A stretch of 64,000 nucleotides of DNA from Streptomyces kanamyceticus (GTDB taxonomy: Bacteria; Actinomycetota; Actinomycetes; Streptomycetales; Streptomycetaceae). Positions within the stretch are counted from its first letter, which is position 1; every line of letters begins with the position of its first letter. Shown here in pieces: positions 16,984 to 26,700 of the stretch. The translations under genes were made by a program, and so were the position numbers. The stretch lies in contig NZ_CP023699.1 of the NCBI RefSeq assembly GCF_008704495.1, forward strand, positions 4,402,001 through 4,466,000, written 5' to 3'. The notes below the pieces were generated by a model. The model had not been told where the DNA came from, ran no database searches, and was given only the letters and a program-made list of their open reading frames with translations.

Positions 16984-17022
16984 CGTACGCCCCCGGCCCG
17001 TTACCGGACAGGGGGCGCCGCC

Positions 17023-18216
17023 TCACCCCTTGACGCAGATGACCTGCTTCAGCTTCGCCACGACCTCCACGAGGTCGAGCTGCTGGTCGATGACCTGCTC
17101 GATCGGCTTGTAGGCCGCCGGGATCTCGTCCACGACGCCCGAGTCCTTGCGGCACTCGACGCCCCGCGTCTGGTCCTCCAGGTCCTTCGTCGAGAAGCGG
17201 CGCTTCGCGGCGCCACGGCTCATGCGCCGACCCGCGCCGTGCGAGGCCGAGTTGAAGGACGCTTCGTTGCCGAGGCCCTTCACGATGTACGAACCGGTGC
17301 CCATCGAACCCGGGATGATCCCGAAGTCACCGCTGCCCGCGCGGATCGCGCCCTTCCGGGTGACCAGGAGGTCCATCCCGTCGTAGCGCTCCTCGCTGAC
17401 GTAGTTGTGATGGCAGGAGATCACCGGGTCGAAGGTCACCTTCGCCTTCTTGAACTCCTTGCGGACCACGTCCTGGAAGAGTCCCATCATGATCGCGCGG
17501 TTGTTCTTCGCGTACTCCTGCGCCCAGAACAGGTCGTTCCGGTACGCCGCCATCTGCGGGGTGTCCGCGACGAAGACCGCCAGGTCCCGGTCGACCAGGC
17601 CCTGGTTGTGCGGGAGCCCCTGGGCCACACCGATGTGGTGGTCGGCCAGTTCCTTGCCGATGTTGCGGGAGCCGGAGTGCAGCATCAGCCAGACCGAACC
17701 TGACTCATCAAGACAGAACTCGATGAAGTGGTTTCCGGATCCGAGCGTTCCCATCTGCTTCACGGCCCGACTCTGACGGAATTTGACCGCTTCGGCGACG
17801 CCGTCGAACCGCCCCCAAAAGTCCTCCCACCCCGCCGTAGCCATCCCATGAAAGCCCCCCGGCCCCACGGGCTCCTCATGCATCCCGCGCCCCACCGGAA
17901 TCGCCGCCTCGATCTTCGAGCGCAGCCTCGACAGGTCACCCGGAAGGTCATTCGCGGTCAGCGACGTCTTGACGGCGCTCATCCCGCAGCCGATGTCCAC
18001 CCCAACTGCCGCCGGACACACCGCGCCTCGCATCGCGATGACCGAACCGACCGTCGCGCCCTTGCCGAAGTGGACGTCCGGCATGACGGCCAGACCCTTG
18101 ATCCACGGCAGTGTCGCGACGTTCTGGAGCTGGCGCATCGCCGCTTCCTCGACCGACGTCGGGTCGGTCCACATGCGGATCGGCACCTTCGCGCCGGGAA
18201 CCTCTACGTACGACAT
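17023..18216 (-). CDS. rtcB: RtcB-family RNA ligase
   Basis: A 397-residue RtcB homologue, which joins 2',3'-cyclic phosphate or 3'-phosphate RNA ends to 5'-OH ends with GTP and Mn2+. Core motifs are visible: VMPDVHFGKGATVGSV, the metal-site AVGVDIGCGMSAVKT, GTLGSGNHFIEF, LHSGSRNIGKELADHH, ISCHHNYVSEE and the GMP-accepting region SHGAGRRMSRG (His near residue 326). Length is typical of the short RtcB form. It is monocistronic; the upstream DNA contains TTAC-CCC-GTAA (18227-18237), a possible operator. It could act in RNA repair or tRNA metabolism. Confidence 0.93.
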   Translation of the reverse strand: MSYVEVPGAKVPIRMWTDPTSVEEAAMRQLQNVATLPWIKGLAVMPDVHFGKGATVGSVIAMRGAVCPAAVGVDIGCGMSAVKTSLTANDLPGDLSRLRSKIEAAIPVGRGMHEEPVGPGGFHGMATAGWEDFWGRFDGVAEAVKFRQSRAVKQMGTLGSGNHFIEFCLDESGSVWLMLHSGSRNIGKELADHHIGVAQGLPHNQGLVDRDLAVFVADTPQMAAYRNDLFWAQEYAKNNRAIMMGLFQDVVRKEFKKAKVTFDPVISCHHNYVSEERYDGMDLLVTRKGAIRAGSGDFGIIPGSMGTGSYIVKGLGNEASFNSASHGAGRRMSRGAAKRRFSTKDLEDQTRGVECRKDSGVVDEIPAAYKPIEQVIDQQLDLVEVVAKLKQVICVKG

Positions 18217-18397
18217 ATCGTCCTCATTACCCCGTAATCAACTACAAGCCTTGAAGCGCAAATACCGGAGCCAAGGTCAACGAAAGGGGTAACGGACCGG
18301 CATCCACGGCAGCGCGTGCGATAGACATTGTGTCCACCGGTCGTCCACCAGCGGCAACCGAATATCCAGGCGAAGCCAGGCGAGAGGAGCCATCACG

Positions 18398-19336
18398 GTG
18401 CAGCGGAAGGCCAAGGCCTGTGTACCCGGTGTGGCCGCGCTCCTCGCGGCGCTGCTCGCCGGCTGCAGCGGTGGCGACGGGCTCGGCGACGGTGCGGACG
18501 ACTCGAAGCCCGGCGACACCGGCAGTTCCAGTGCCCCCGCGCAGCCCGGCAAGTACCGCACGCTCCCCGAGCCCTGCGGCGAGGTCGACAGCGGCACGCT
18601 CGACTCGATGCTGCCCGGCATCAAGGAGATGGCGCAGGAGGAGCAGCGCGAGAAGGCGTACGAGGGCAAGCCCACGGTGACGTACGACACCGACCGGCGA
18701 GTGGGCTGCAACTGGAAGGTCGAGTCGGCGGGTGCCTCGCACCACCTCCTCGTCGACTTCGAGCGCGTCGTGTCGTACGACGGGGCCGTCAGCGACGACG
18801 AGCGCGCGGCCGCCCTCTACGCGCGAAAGCTCGAGGAGGCCGGTCTCCCCGAGCCCTCCTCCACCACCGAGTCCGAGGAGTCCACGGGCCAGCCCACCGA
18901 CGATCCCTCCGCCGGCTCCGAGGCGGGCGACAAGCCCCAGGGGTCCAACGCCGACGACCCCGTCCCCTCCGACAAGTCCAGCAAGGACGGCAAGGGGAGC
19001 AAGGACGAGAAGGGCAAAAAGGGGAAAGCGGGCGCTGATGGCGGCGTCGGCGGTGTGAGCGACGGCACCTCCCAGCCCACCGACCCGCCCCCCGGCCTCG
19101 AACCCCGCACCCTCGACGACCTCGGCGACGAGGCCTTCATCGACGACACCCTCACCACCGCCACCTCGGCCACCCGGCACCGCACCGTGACTGTGGTGTT
19201 CCGCACGTCGAACGTCATCGTGACCATCGAGTACGACGAGCAGCCGGGGCGCCGCACGGACGTCCCCGACAGCAAGGAAATGCAGGACAAGACGCGGGAA
19301 CTGGCCGACAGCCTCTCGGGGAAGTTCGACGAGTAG
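18398..19336 (+). CDS. DUF3558-type lipoprotein (first of two tandem copies)
   Basis: A 312-residue lipoprotein starting GTG at 18398. The signal VQRKAKACVPGVAALLAALLAGCSGG has a clear lipobox (LLAGC). The DUF3558-like domain begins at LPEPCGEVDSGTLDSMLPG, where the conserved 'L..PC..v....l' motif is seen, and has a second Cys in VGCNWKVE. A long Ser/Gly/Lys/Asp-rich linker (about residues 155-220) interrupts it before a C-terminal part, FRTSNVIVTIEYDEQ. Function is unknown; such proteins sit on the outer face of the membrane. A paralogue follows directly. Confidence 0.8.
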   Translation: MQRKAKACVPGVAALLAALLAGCSGGDGLGDGADDSKPGDTGSSSAPAQPGKYRTLPEPCGEVDSGTLDSMLPGIKEMAQEEQREKAYEGKPTVTYDTDRRVGCNWKVESAGASHHLLVDFERVVSYDGAVSDDERAAALYARKLEEAGLPEPSSTTESEESTGQPTDDPSAGSEAGDKPQGSNADDPVPSDKSSKDGKGSKDEKGKKGKAGADGGVGGVSDGTSQPTDPPPGLEPRTLDDLGDEAFIDDTLTTATSATRHRTVTVVFRTSNVIVTIEYDEQPGRRTDVPDSKEMQDKTRELADSLSGKFDE

Positions 19337-19431
19337 CGGTCGCGAAGAGCGGGGGCGGCGAGGGGCCCGGGTCCGGTGAAGCGGAGCCGCCCGCCGTCCC
19401 GTACGCGTACCGTGGCCCCTCGGACCCGACG

Positions 19432-19468
19432 ACGTCACGAGACGAACTGGACGTCACGAGACGAACTG
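19432..19468. repeat. 18-bp direct repeat just upstream of the second DUF3558 gene
   Basis: ACGTCACGAGACGAACTG occurs at 19432-19449 and again at 19451-19468, ending 12 bp before the ATG at 19481. The 19-bp period and position in the leader suggest a duplicated regulatory or untranslated element, or simple replication slippage. Confidence 0.75.
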
Positions 19469-19480
19469 AGTGAAGGAACC

Positions 19481-20398
19481 ATGCACCGACCTGCACAGCG
19501 ACAGCGACAGCTCCGCAGCCGCCTTCTCGTCTGCGCGGCCGCCGTACCGGTGATCCTCGTCGCCTCCGGCTGCTCCTCCGACTCCGACTCCGGCTCCGAC
19601 GGGGCCAAGAAGGACTCGGGCTCGAAGGCGTCGGCCTCGGCCAAGGCCGACGGCGGCGGCGACAAGGCCGCCGAGGTGGAGAAGGCCGTGTTCGGCAAGC
19701 TCCCCGAGCCCTGCGACGTCCTGTCGAAGAAGACGCTCGGCGAGCTCGTCCCGAAGGCGAAGGACAAGTCGGGCAAGGCGGGCACGTCGAGCGACACCGC
19801 CACCCGTGGCAGCTGCTCGTGGGACAGCCTCGACAACAACGGCGTGGACGGCTCGCAGTTCCGCTGGCTGCGCGTCTCGACGCTGCGCTTCGACTCGGAC
19901 GCCTCGCTCGGCACCGGCGCCAAGCGCGCCCAGGACAACTTCGCCAAGCAGGTCGCGGACGCCCAGGGGACCAAGGACGCCAAGGGCCTCAAGGCCGAGC
20001 CCGTGCAGGGCGTCGGCGACCAGGCGACCCTGGTGAAGTACGACCTGAAGAAGGACAAGGACACCTTCAAGCAGCAGACGTTCGTGACGCGCGTGGAGAA
20101 CGCGGTCATCACCGTCGACTACAACGGCGCGGGCCTGGCGGGCGACAAGGCCCCCGACGCGGGCGAGCTCGGCAAGGCCGCGCAGAAGGCCGCGAAGGAG
20201 ACCGTCGACGCGGTCGTCGCCGCCAACAAGGGCGGCGGCAAGCCCGCGGGTTCGGGCGACAAGTCGAAGGACGAGAAGCCGAAGGACGACGGCAAGAAGG
20301 ACGACGCTCCCAAGAGCGACGACAAGAAGAGCGACGCCAAGGCGTCGGACAGCTCGAAGTCGGACGACGACAAGAGCAAGGCGAGCCACAAGTCCTAG
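19481..20398 (+). CDS. DUF3558-type lipoprotein (second tandem copy)
   Basis: A 305-residue lipoprotein. The signal RSRLLVCAAAVPVILVASGCSSD has a lipobox (VASGC). A Ser/Asp/Lys-rich linker is followed by the DUF3558 domain starting LPEPCDVLSKKTLGELVPKA, with a second Cys in GSCSWDSLDNNG. Family segments include QGVGDQATLVKYDL and VITVDYNGAGL. The last 60 residues are a highly charged Lys/Asp/Ser tail, likely disordered. It is probably cotranscribed with or duplicated from the preceding gene. A strong hairpin follows the stop. Confidence 0.82.
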   Translation: MHRPAQRQRQLRSRLLVCAAAVPVILVASGCSSDSDSGSDGAKKDSGSKASASAKADGGGDKAAEVEKAVFGKLPEPCDVLSKKTLGELVPKAKDKSGKAGTSSDTATRGSCSWDSLDNNGVDGSQFRWLRVSTLRFDSDASLGTGAKRAQDNFAKQVADAQGTKDAKGLKAEPVQGVGDQATLVKYDLKKDKDTFKQQTFVTRVENAVITVDYNGAGLAGDKAPDAGELGKAAQKAAKETVDAVVAANKGGGKPAGSGDKSKDEKPKDDGKKDDAPKSDDKKSDAKASDSSKSDDDKSKASHKS

Positions 20399-20423
20399 GA
20401 CCGGCAAGCCCGTTGATGTCGCA

Positions 20424-20451
20424 GTGGCCCGGCCCGGATGGGCCGGGCCAC
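20424..20451. terminator. Bidirectional terminator between convergent operons
   Basis: A perfect 12-bp stem: GTGGCCCGGCCC (20424-20435) pairs with its complement at 20440-20451 around a GGAT tetraloop. It lies between the stop of the DUF3558 gene (20398) and the stop of the convergent BtrH-like gene (20489). It marks the left boundary of the biosynthetic cluster. Confidence 0.8.
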
Positions 20452-20488
20452 TTGCGTTCCCGCTTCCCGCTGCCCGCTGCCCGCCGGG

Positions 20489-21499
20489 CTACGCCGAGCG
20501 CCCCGCCACCGACTCCCAGAGCCGCACCGTCGCCTCGTCCAGCTGGTCGAACCGCTGGGTGATCCGCTTCAGCACCGCGGGCGACGACGTCGCTTCGTAG
20601 CGCAGCGCGAGTACGCCCATGGCCTCCCAGTGCCGCACGGTGTCGTCGTGCAGGGCGAGGGTGCGCTCCGACGCCCCCGCTGCGTGCAGCGAGCGGGCGA
20701 GCAGTTTCAGGCTGGGCACCGCGTAGAGGACCGACGCGTGGTGGAAGAGCCTGCGGGCGCCGTGTGTGGCGCGCTCCGCGGGGCCCGCGAAGCACTCCTC
20801 GCACAGGGCCTGATAGCGGCGGATCGCCTCGCGGAAGCGGGGCTCGGCGAAGAAGCGCTCGGCCTGGCGGGTGAGGACGCCGCCGAGGTCCCTGTCGTCC
20901 GAGGATCCCGCGCCCGTGGCCAGGTCGTCCGAGACCGCGTAGAAGAAGCCCATCGCGTCGTGGGCCTCGCTCCTGATCCGGTCCGACGCGGCGCCGACGA
21001 GGTCGTCGAGGGTGACGAGGGCCCGGCAGCTGAACGGCTTGAGGTCGACGACGAGGGAGTCGTGGACCTCGACGTGGCCGTGGTCCTCGGCGATCCCGTC
21101 GACGACCACCGCGTGCAGGTAGGGCGCGTTGTCGCGGTACACGTCGGCGTAGTTGAGGTGGGCCGTGTTGACCCACACGATGACCGCCCGGTGCCGCTTC
21201 AGGAGCGCGGCGAGCTGGGTGCCGGGCGCCTGGAAGTCGATGGGCTCCTTGTGCACCGTGAAGGCGGAGCGCGTCATGCCGAGCGCCCCGGCCTCCTCCA
21301 CCGGGAAGATGTACTCGGGGTAGCCCGACTCGTCCAGGCCCGCCTGGAAGAGGTAGCCGTCGCCGCGTTCGAAGACGGCCTGTTCCTCGACGGGGCGGCC
21401 CGCGATGCCCGCGAGGATCGAGTAGCTGCCGGTGAGGCAGTTGACGGCGGTGTCGTCGTGGCGCTCGACGATGTGGCTGTCCCTGATGTGGCTGTCCAT
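20489..21499 (-). CDS. BtrH-like acyltransferase (butirosin biosynthesis protein H N-terminal domain)
   Basis: A 336-residue protein with a BtrH_N-type cysteine-peptidase-like domain. The probable catalytic Cys is Cys21 in DDTAVNCLTGSYSIL, and a candidate His is in YLHAVVVDGI near residue 129, followed by D in VEVHDS. In butirosin biosynthesis BtrH transfers an acyl chain from a carrier protein to an aminoglycoside amine. By analogy this protein may move an acyl or aminoacyl group from one of the two carrier proteins of this cluster to an amine. No aminoglycoside genes are present, so the acceptor differs. It is the last gene of the leftward operon, starting 5 bp after the preceding stop. Confidence 0.7.
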   Translation of the reverse strand: MDSHIRDSHIVERHDDTAVNCLTGSYSILAGIAGRPVEEQAVFERGDGYLFQAGLDESGYPEYIFPVEEAGALGMTRSAFTVHKEPIDFQAPGTQLAALLKRHRAVIVWVNTAHLNYADVYRDNAPYLHAVVVDGIAEDHGHVEVHDSLVVDLKPFSCRALVTLDDLVGAASDRIRSEAHDAMGFFYAVSDDLATGAGSSDDRDLGGVLTRQAERFFAEPRFREAIRRYQALCEECFAGPAERATHGARRLFHHASVLYAVPSLKLLARSLHAAGASERTLALHDDTVRHWEAMGVLALRYEATSSPAVLKRITQRFDQLDEATVRLWESVAGRSA

Positions 21500-21504
21500 C
21501 GGCG

Positions 21505-22344
21505 TCAGCCCCGCAGTTCGAGCGTGCAGCACTTCACGCTGCCGCCCGCCTTGAGGAGTTCGGTCAGGTCCACGCCGATCGGCTCGAAGCCGCGTTCGGA
21601 GAGCTGCTCGGCGAGTCCGGTGGCCGCCTTGGGGAGCAGGACGTGGCGGCCGTCGGAGAGCATGTTGAGGCCGAACACGGCCGCGTCCTCGGCGGTCGCG
21701 AGGATCGCGTCGGGGAACATCTCGCGCAGTACGGCCTGGCTGCCCTCGGAGAACGCCTGGGGGTAGTACGCCACTTCGTCGTCCGAGAGGACCGAGAGCG
21801 CGGTGTCCAGGTGGTAGTACGAGGGGTTCACCAGGCGGAGGCTGGTGACGGGAAGGCCGAAGAACTCCTGGGCCTCGAAGTGCGAGCGCGGGTCGGTGCG
21901 GAAGCCGGTGCCCGCGAGCAGTCGGCGGCCGACGGCCAGGTAGTCGCCCTCGCCCTCGTTGATGTGCTCGGGCCAGTACAGCTCGTCGAAGCCCTGGCGC
22001 CGGAACCACTCCAGGTAGGCGGGGCCTTCGGCGGTGCGCTCGACGTGGCGGAAGCGGGCGCCGAAGACCTTGCCGTCGACGACGGTCGCGCCGTTGGCGG
22101 CGAAGACCATGTCGGGCAGACCCGCTATCGGGTCGATGTCGAGGACGGTGTGGCCGAGCTCCTTGTACAGGTCGCGGAGCCCTTCCCACTGGCGCAGCGC
22201 GAGTCCGCCGTCCACCGGCTTGGCGGGGTGCATCCAGGGGTTGATGGAGTAGGTGACGTCGAAGTGGCTCGGGGAGCACATCAGGAACCGGCGCGGGGTC
22301 GCCGTGCGGGTCCTGTGCTGTGCGGTGGACTGGTTCGCAGTCAT
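21505..22344 (-). CDS. Dimethylarginine dimethylaminohydrolase/amidinotransferase-fold enzyme
   Basis: A 279-residue guanidino-modifying enzyme. Signatures are FLMCSPSHFDVTYSINPWM, DMVFAANGATVVDGKVFGARFRH (substrate-binding Asp and Asn), GEGDYLAVGRRLLAG, the catalytic-His region NPSYYHLDTALSVL, and the C-terminal nucleophile Cys in KAGGSVKCCTLELRG. These match the DDAH/citrulline-forming branch, which hydrolyses the guanidine of arginine derivatives through a cysteine adduct. In the cluster it may convert an arginine-derived intermediate to a ureido one, or transfer an amidino group. Its start overlaps the phosphopantetheinyl transferase stop by four bases. Confidence 0.8.
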   Translation of the reverse strand: MTANQSTAQHRTRTATPRRFLMCSPSHFDVTYSINPWMHPAKPVDGGLALRQWEGLRDLYKELGHTVLDIDPIAGLPDMVFAANGATVVDGKVFGARFRHVERTAEGPAYLEWFRRQGFDELYWPEHINEGEGDYLAVGRRLLAGTGFRTDPRSHFEAQEFFGLPVTSLRLVNPSYYHLDTALSVLSDDEVAYYPQAFSEGSQAVLREMFPDAILATAEDAAVFGLNMLSDGRHVLLPKAATGLAEQLSERGFEPIGVDLTELLKAGGSVKCCTLELRG

Positions 22345-23009
22345 GCGTGCTGTTCTCCTGGGTGAGTGGTGCGGGTGACCGCGGCGGCGATGAGGTGGTC
22401 GTGCCGGTCTGTCGGGTCGTGGAAGCTGAGGCCGGGCAGCGGGGCGGTGTCGGTGAGGTCGAGTTCGCGCAGTCGGCCGATCGCGCTGATGCCGACCTTC
22501 ACCAGGGCCTCCTTCCGTACCCACAGGCGCAGGAAGGCGCGTGCGGGGTCGGGGTCGGCGTGGACGGCGGCGAGTTCGGCGGGGGCGAGGACCCGGGCGG
22601 CCACCCGCGCGTCGAACACGGCGGCGGTGGCGTCCTCGACGTCCACGCCGACGGGGTCGGTGCCCGCGGCCGCGGCGACGGCGCCGGTGGTGTGGGAGAG
22701 GCTGACGTGGATGCCGGGGTGGTCGCGGAGGAACGGCCTGCCGTGGTCGTCGCCGCCGCAGTCGTCGCAGTGCTGTCCGAGGACGAGGGTGTCGGCGGGC
22801 GTGCCGGTGAGCCGGGCCGCGCACAGCCGGACCAGGACGTGTGCGGCCAGGTAGTCCCGGCGCCGGGGCCCCGCGGGCAGCCGGGCCGCTCGCTCCCTTT
22901 CGTACGGGGCGAGTTGGACTTGGTCGACGAAGGGACCGACGAAGGGGTCGGCGAAGGGCAGGACGTCCTCCGTGGGGCGGACCATGAACGCCGCTCGTTC
23001 TCCTCGCAT
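22341..23009 (-). CDS. 4'-phosphopantetheinyl transferase (Sfp-type)
   Basis: A 222-residue Sfp-superfamily enzyme. It transfers the phosphopantetheine arm from CoA to carrier proteins, here presumably the two free-standing carriers and the NRPS T domain. Motifs are HVSLSHTTGAVAAAAG (P1), DPVGVDVEDA (the Mg-binding G-V-D-V-E) and FLRLWVRKEALVKVGISAIGRL (the W-x-x-KEA motif). The start is uncertain: ATG at 23009 is 7 bp after the reductase stop, and ATG at 22985 would also work. Confidence 0.88.
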   Translation of the reverse strand: MRGERAAFMVRPTEDVLPFADPFVGPFVDQVQLAPYERERAARLPAGPRRRDYLAAHVLVRLCAARLTGTPADTLVLGQHCDDCGGDDHGRPFLRDHPGIHVSLSHTTGAVAAAAGTDPVGVDVEDATAAVFDARVAARVLAPAELAAVHADPDPARAFLRLWVRKEALVKVGISAIGRLRELDLTDTAPLPGLSFHDPTDRHDHLIAAAVTRTTHPGEQHA

Positions 23010-23016
23010 CGGCTCG

Positions 23017-23721
23017 TCAGTGCCCCATGCCGAGGCCGCCGTCGACCCGCAGCACCGTGCCGGTGACGTAGCCCGCGTCCTCACCGGTGAGGTAGCCGAC
23101 GGCGGACGCGATCTCGTCGGAGGTGGCCATGCGGCGCATCGGCACGGTCGCCAGCAGGTTCTCGCGCTGGGCGCCGGGCATGGCCGCGACCATGTCGGTG
23201 TCCGTGTAGCCGGGCGCGACGACGTTGACGGTGATGCCGTGTCCCGCCACTTCCAGCGCCAACGACCGTGCCAGGCCGATGAGTCCGGCCTTGGACGCGG
23301 CGTAGTTGGTCTGTCCGACGGCGCCGGAGAGCGCCACGGTGGAGGACATCAGGACGATCCGGCCCCATTTGGCGCGCATCATGCCGCGCAGGACCGGCCT
23401 GATGCCGTGGAAGGCGCCGACCAGATTGGTCCGCAGCGGGGCGGTGAAGTCCTCGGCGGACATCGCGGCGAGCGGCCGGTCTCGGGTGATGCCCGCGTTG
23501 AAGACGAGCACTTCGACCGGGCCGAGTTCTTCTTTGACCCGGGTGCAGGCGGCGTTCACCGCGTCGGCGTCGGTGACGTCGCAGTGCACGCCGAAGAGCT
23601 GCTCGGGCGGCTCGCCCGTGCGGTGGCTGACCGCGACCCGGTCGCCGCGCGCGGCCAGGTGCCGTGCGACGGCGAGGCCGATGCCGCGGTTGCCACCGAG
23701 GACCAGGGCGGTACGGGGCAT
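23017..23721 (-). CDS. FabG-like 3-oxoacyl-carrier-protein reductase
   Basis: A 234-residue classical SDR of the FabG type. The cofactor loop is ALVLGGNRGIGLAVARHL, the NNAG-equivalent is VFNAGITRDRPLAAMSAEDF, and the catalytic Ser, Tyr and Lys are in VLMSSTVALSGAVGQTNYAASKAG. The C-terminus GYVTGTVLRVDGGLGMGH is typical of FabG. In this cluster it is the obvious ketoreductase for the acyl chain made by the ketosynthase pair at 34.5-36.6 kb, although it lies in the other operon. It sits 9 bp after the NRPS stop. Confidence 0.88.
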   Translation of the reverse strand: MPRTALVLGGNRGIGLAVARHLAARGDRVAVSHRTGEPPEQLFGVHCDVTDADAVNAACTRVKEELGPVEVLVFNAGITRDRPLAAMSAEDFTAPLRTNLVGAFHGIRPVLRGMMRAKWGRIVLMSSTVALSGAVGQTNYAASKAGLIGLARSLALEVAGHGITVNVVAPGYTDTDMVAAMPGAQRENLLATVPMRRMATSDEIASAVGYLTGEDAGYVTGTVLRVDGGLGMGH

Positions 23722-23730
23722 GGGGGTTCC

Positions 23731-26700
23731 TTATCCGTGAGGGGTGATGGCGTCGAGCGCCTTGCCGAGCAGGTCGCCGATCTCGCGGGCGGGGCGGGCC
23801 TTCATCATGTCCAGGTGGGCGCAGTCGACGCGGTGTTCCACGAGGCGTCCTTCGACGTGCGGCTCCCACGGTTCGCTGACCGATTCCAGCCGACCTGGTT
23901 CGTTCGCGGCGGTGAAGTAGAGCAGGTCGCCGCGGTACGGCTCGGGGCGGAACTGGGTGCGCAGCCGGATCAGGTTCTCGACGACACAGAGCAGCCGCTC
24001 GGTGTCGGGCACGACTTGGCGTACGTCGGCGGTCTCGGCCTCGATGAGACGGCGCGTCTCATCCGGTGCCAGGTCCTCGTCGGTGCCGACGAGGACGGTG
24101 TCGAGCATGGCGAGGAGTTCGACGTCGTGACCTTCGGCCTGGAGGCGGGCGGCCAGTGAGTGGGCGACGAGTCCGCCGAAGGACCAGCCGAGCAGCCGGT
24201 AGGGCCCTTCGGGCTGGATCGCGCGCAGTTGTCGTACGTAGTCGTCGAGCAACTCGTCGTACGTGGAGGGGAGTTCCTCGTCTCGCCCGATGCCGCGCGC
24301 CTGGAACGCGTATACGGGCTGGTCCGGGTGGAGGCTCCGGGTCAGGGCCGCGTAGCTCCAGCTGAGGCCGAATCCGGGGTGGAAGCAGAACAGCGGGGGC
24401 CTGTCGCCCCGGGTGCGGAGCGGCAGGAGGACCGCGAAGTCGTCGGCTTTGGCGGCTGCGGGCGTGGTGTCGTCGGGCGCGGTGTCGTCCGGGCGCAGCC
24501 GCCCGGCGATTCCTTCGACGGAGGGTGTCTCGAACAGGTCGCGCACGGTGAGTTGGGCGCGCAGTTCGGTGCTGAGTCGGCCGACGAGGCGGATTCCGAG
24601 GAGTGAGTGTCCGCCGAGGTCGAAGAAGCTGTCGGTGGCCGATACCCGGTCGAGGCCGAGCGCGTCGGCGAAGAGTGCGGCGACGGCGATCTCGTCGGGG
24701 GTGTGGGGCGGGCGGCCTTCGCAGGTGCTGAAGCCGGGGTCGGGGAGCCGGGCCCGGTCGAGCTTTCCCGCGGGTGACAGGGGCAGTTCGTCCAGGAGTA
24801 CGACGGCGGCGGGGACCATGTAGGCGGGCAGCAGTCGGGCGGCGGCGGTGCGCAGTCGGGCCGGGTCGGGTGTGGTGCCGGGCGCGGCGGTGACGTAGGC
24901 GACGAGGCGGTGTTCGCCGTGCCGGTCCTCGTGCGGGACGACGACGGCCTGTGCCACGTCGTGCTGTTCGGCGATGACGGCTTCGATCTCGCTGGGTTCG
25001 ACGCGGAAGCCGCGCAGTTTGACCTGGTCGTCGGAGCGGCCGACGTAGCGCAGTTGTCCGTCGGGGCGGCGCAGGACGATGTCGCCGGAGCGGTACATCC
25101 GCACGGATCCGGAGCCTTCGGCGGCGAACGGGTCGGGCACGAAGCGGGATTCGGTGAGGTCGGGACGGTGCAGATAGCCCTGCGTGACGCCCGCGCCCGC
25201 GATGTAGAGCTCGCCGGGGACGCCGACGGGCACCGGTCGCATCCGGTCGTCGAGGACGTACAGGCGGGTGTTGCGCAGCGGGCCTCCGATGGGAGGCGTG
25301 TCCTCCTCGGCCCGGTCGTCGTCGCCCTTCCCGCCGGTGGCGGAGGCGCTGGCGTACACGGTGGTCTCGGTCGGTCCGTACGCGTTGACGAGGCGGGCCC
25401 CCGGCACGGCGGCCCGCAGGCGCGCGGCGACCGGCGCGGTCAGTGCCTCGCCCGCGAGGACGAGGTGGTCGGCGCGCAGGTCGGGGGCGCCGTCGGCGAT
25501 GAGCCGCGCGAGGACGGAGGGGACGCCGCTGATGAGGGTGCCGTGCCAGCCGCCGCGTTCGCCGATCTCCAGGAGGTCGCGGACGATCTCGATGCTGCCG
25601 CCGTTGAGCAGGGGGCCGAGGATCTCGAAGACGGAGACGTCGAAGTTGAGGGAGGTCGCGGCGAGTACCCGGGCGAGCCCGTCGCCGAAGGCGTCGGCGG
25701 CCCAGGCGGCGAGGTTGGCGACGTTGCGGTGGGTGACGGGGACGCCCTTGGGGCGGCCGGTGGAGCCTGAGGTGTAGATGACGTAGGCGGTCTGGTCCGC
25801 GGTCGCCGGGCACGCGAACGAGACGTCGTCGCCAACGGCATCTAGGACCGCTGCCACCGCCGGGTCGTCAAGCAGGAGTTGGGGCGGCGTGCCGGTCCCC
25901 GTGGGCAGTCCCGCGGCCGCCGCGGATTCGGTGAGTACGAGGGCGGGGGCGGCGTCGGCCAGCATGTGGGCGAGCCGCTGGGCGGGGTAGGCCGGGTCGA
26001 GCGGCACGTAGGCGGCGCCCGTTCTGAGTACGGCGAGCAGCGCGACGACGGTGTCGGTGGAGCGGTGCAGGGAGAGGCCGACGAAGGTGCCGGGGCCCGC
26101 GCCGCGCTCGGCGAGCAGCCGGGCCAGGCGCGCCGAACGCCGGTCGAGTTCGCGGTAGTTGAGGCTCTCGGCGCCGCACACGACGGCGGTCGAGTCGCCG
26201 CGCAGTGCGGCTTGGCGCGCGAAGAGGCTCGGGATGGTGTCGTCGGTGAGGGGCGCGGCGGTGTCGTTCCAGTGGTGCAGGACCTGCCGGTGTTCCGCCT
26301 CGTCCATCAGCTCGATGTCGGCGAGGAGGGCGCGGGGGTCCTCGGAGACGGCGGTGAGGAGGTTCGCGAGGTGCCGGGCCAGCGCCTCGACGGTGTCCTG
26401 GCCGAAGCGTCCGGTGTCGTACTCGACGTAGACGCGGACGTCGTCCGCCGACTCGACGAAGGTCAGCATCAGTTCGAAGGCGGCGGTCGCGTTGGCGACG
26501 GGCAGCGGTTCGACGAGGAGTGCGGTGCCCGGTGCGGCGGCGGGCTCGGTGCGCATGTGGTTGAGGCCGAGCTGGAACACGGGCTGGCGGCCCGCCGAGC
26601 GGGGCGGGTTGAGGGTGTGGACGAGTTCGTGGAAGGCCACGCCCTGGTGGCGCAGGGCTTGGAAGGTGCGGCCCTGGACGGTGTGCAGGAGGGTCAGGAA

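Noticed and set aside
20489..21499. Butirosin-type aminoglycoside cluster
   Set aside because: Only the BtrH-like protein and a generic ATP-grasp ligase recall butirosin. 2-deoxystreptamine, glycosyltransferase and BtrG/K/O genes are absent.
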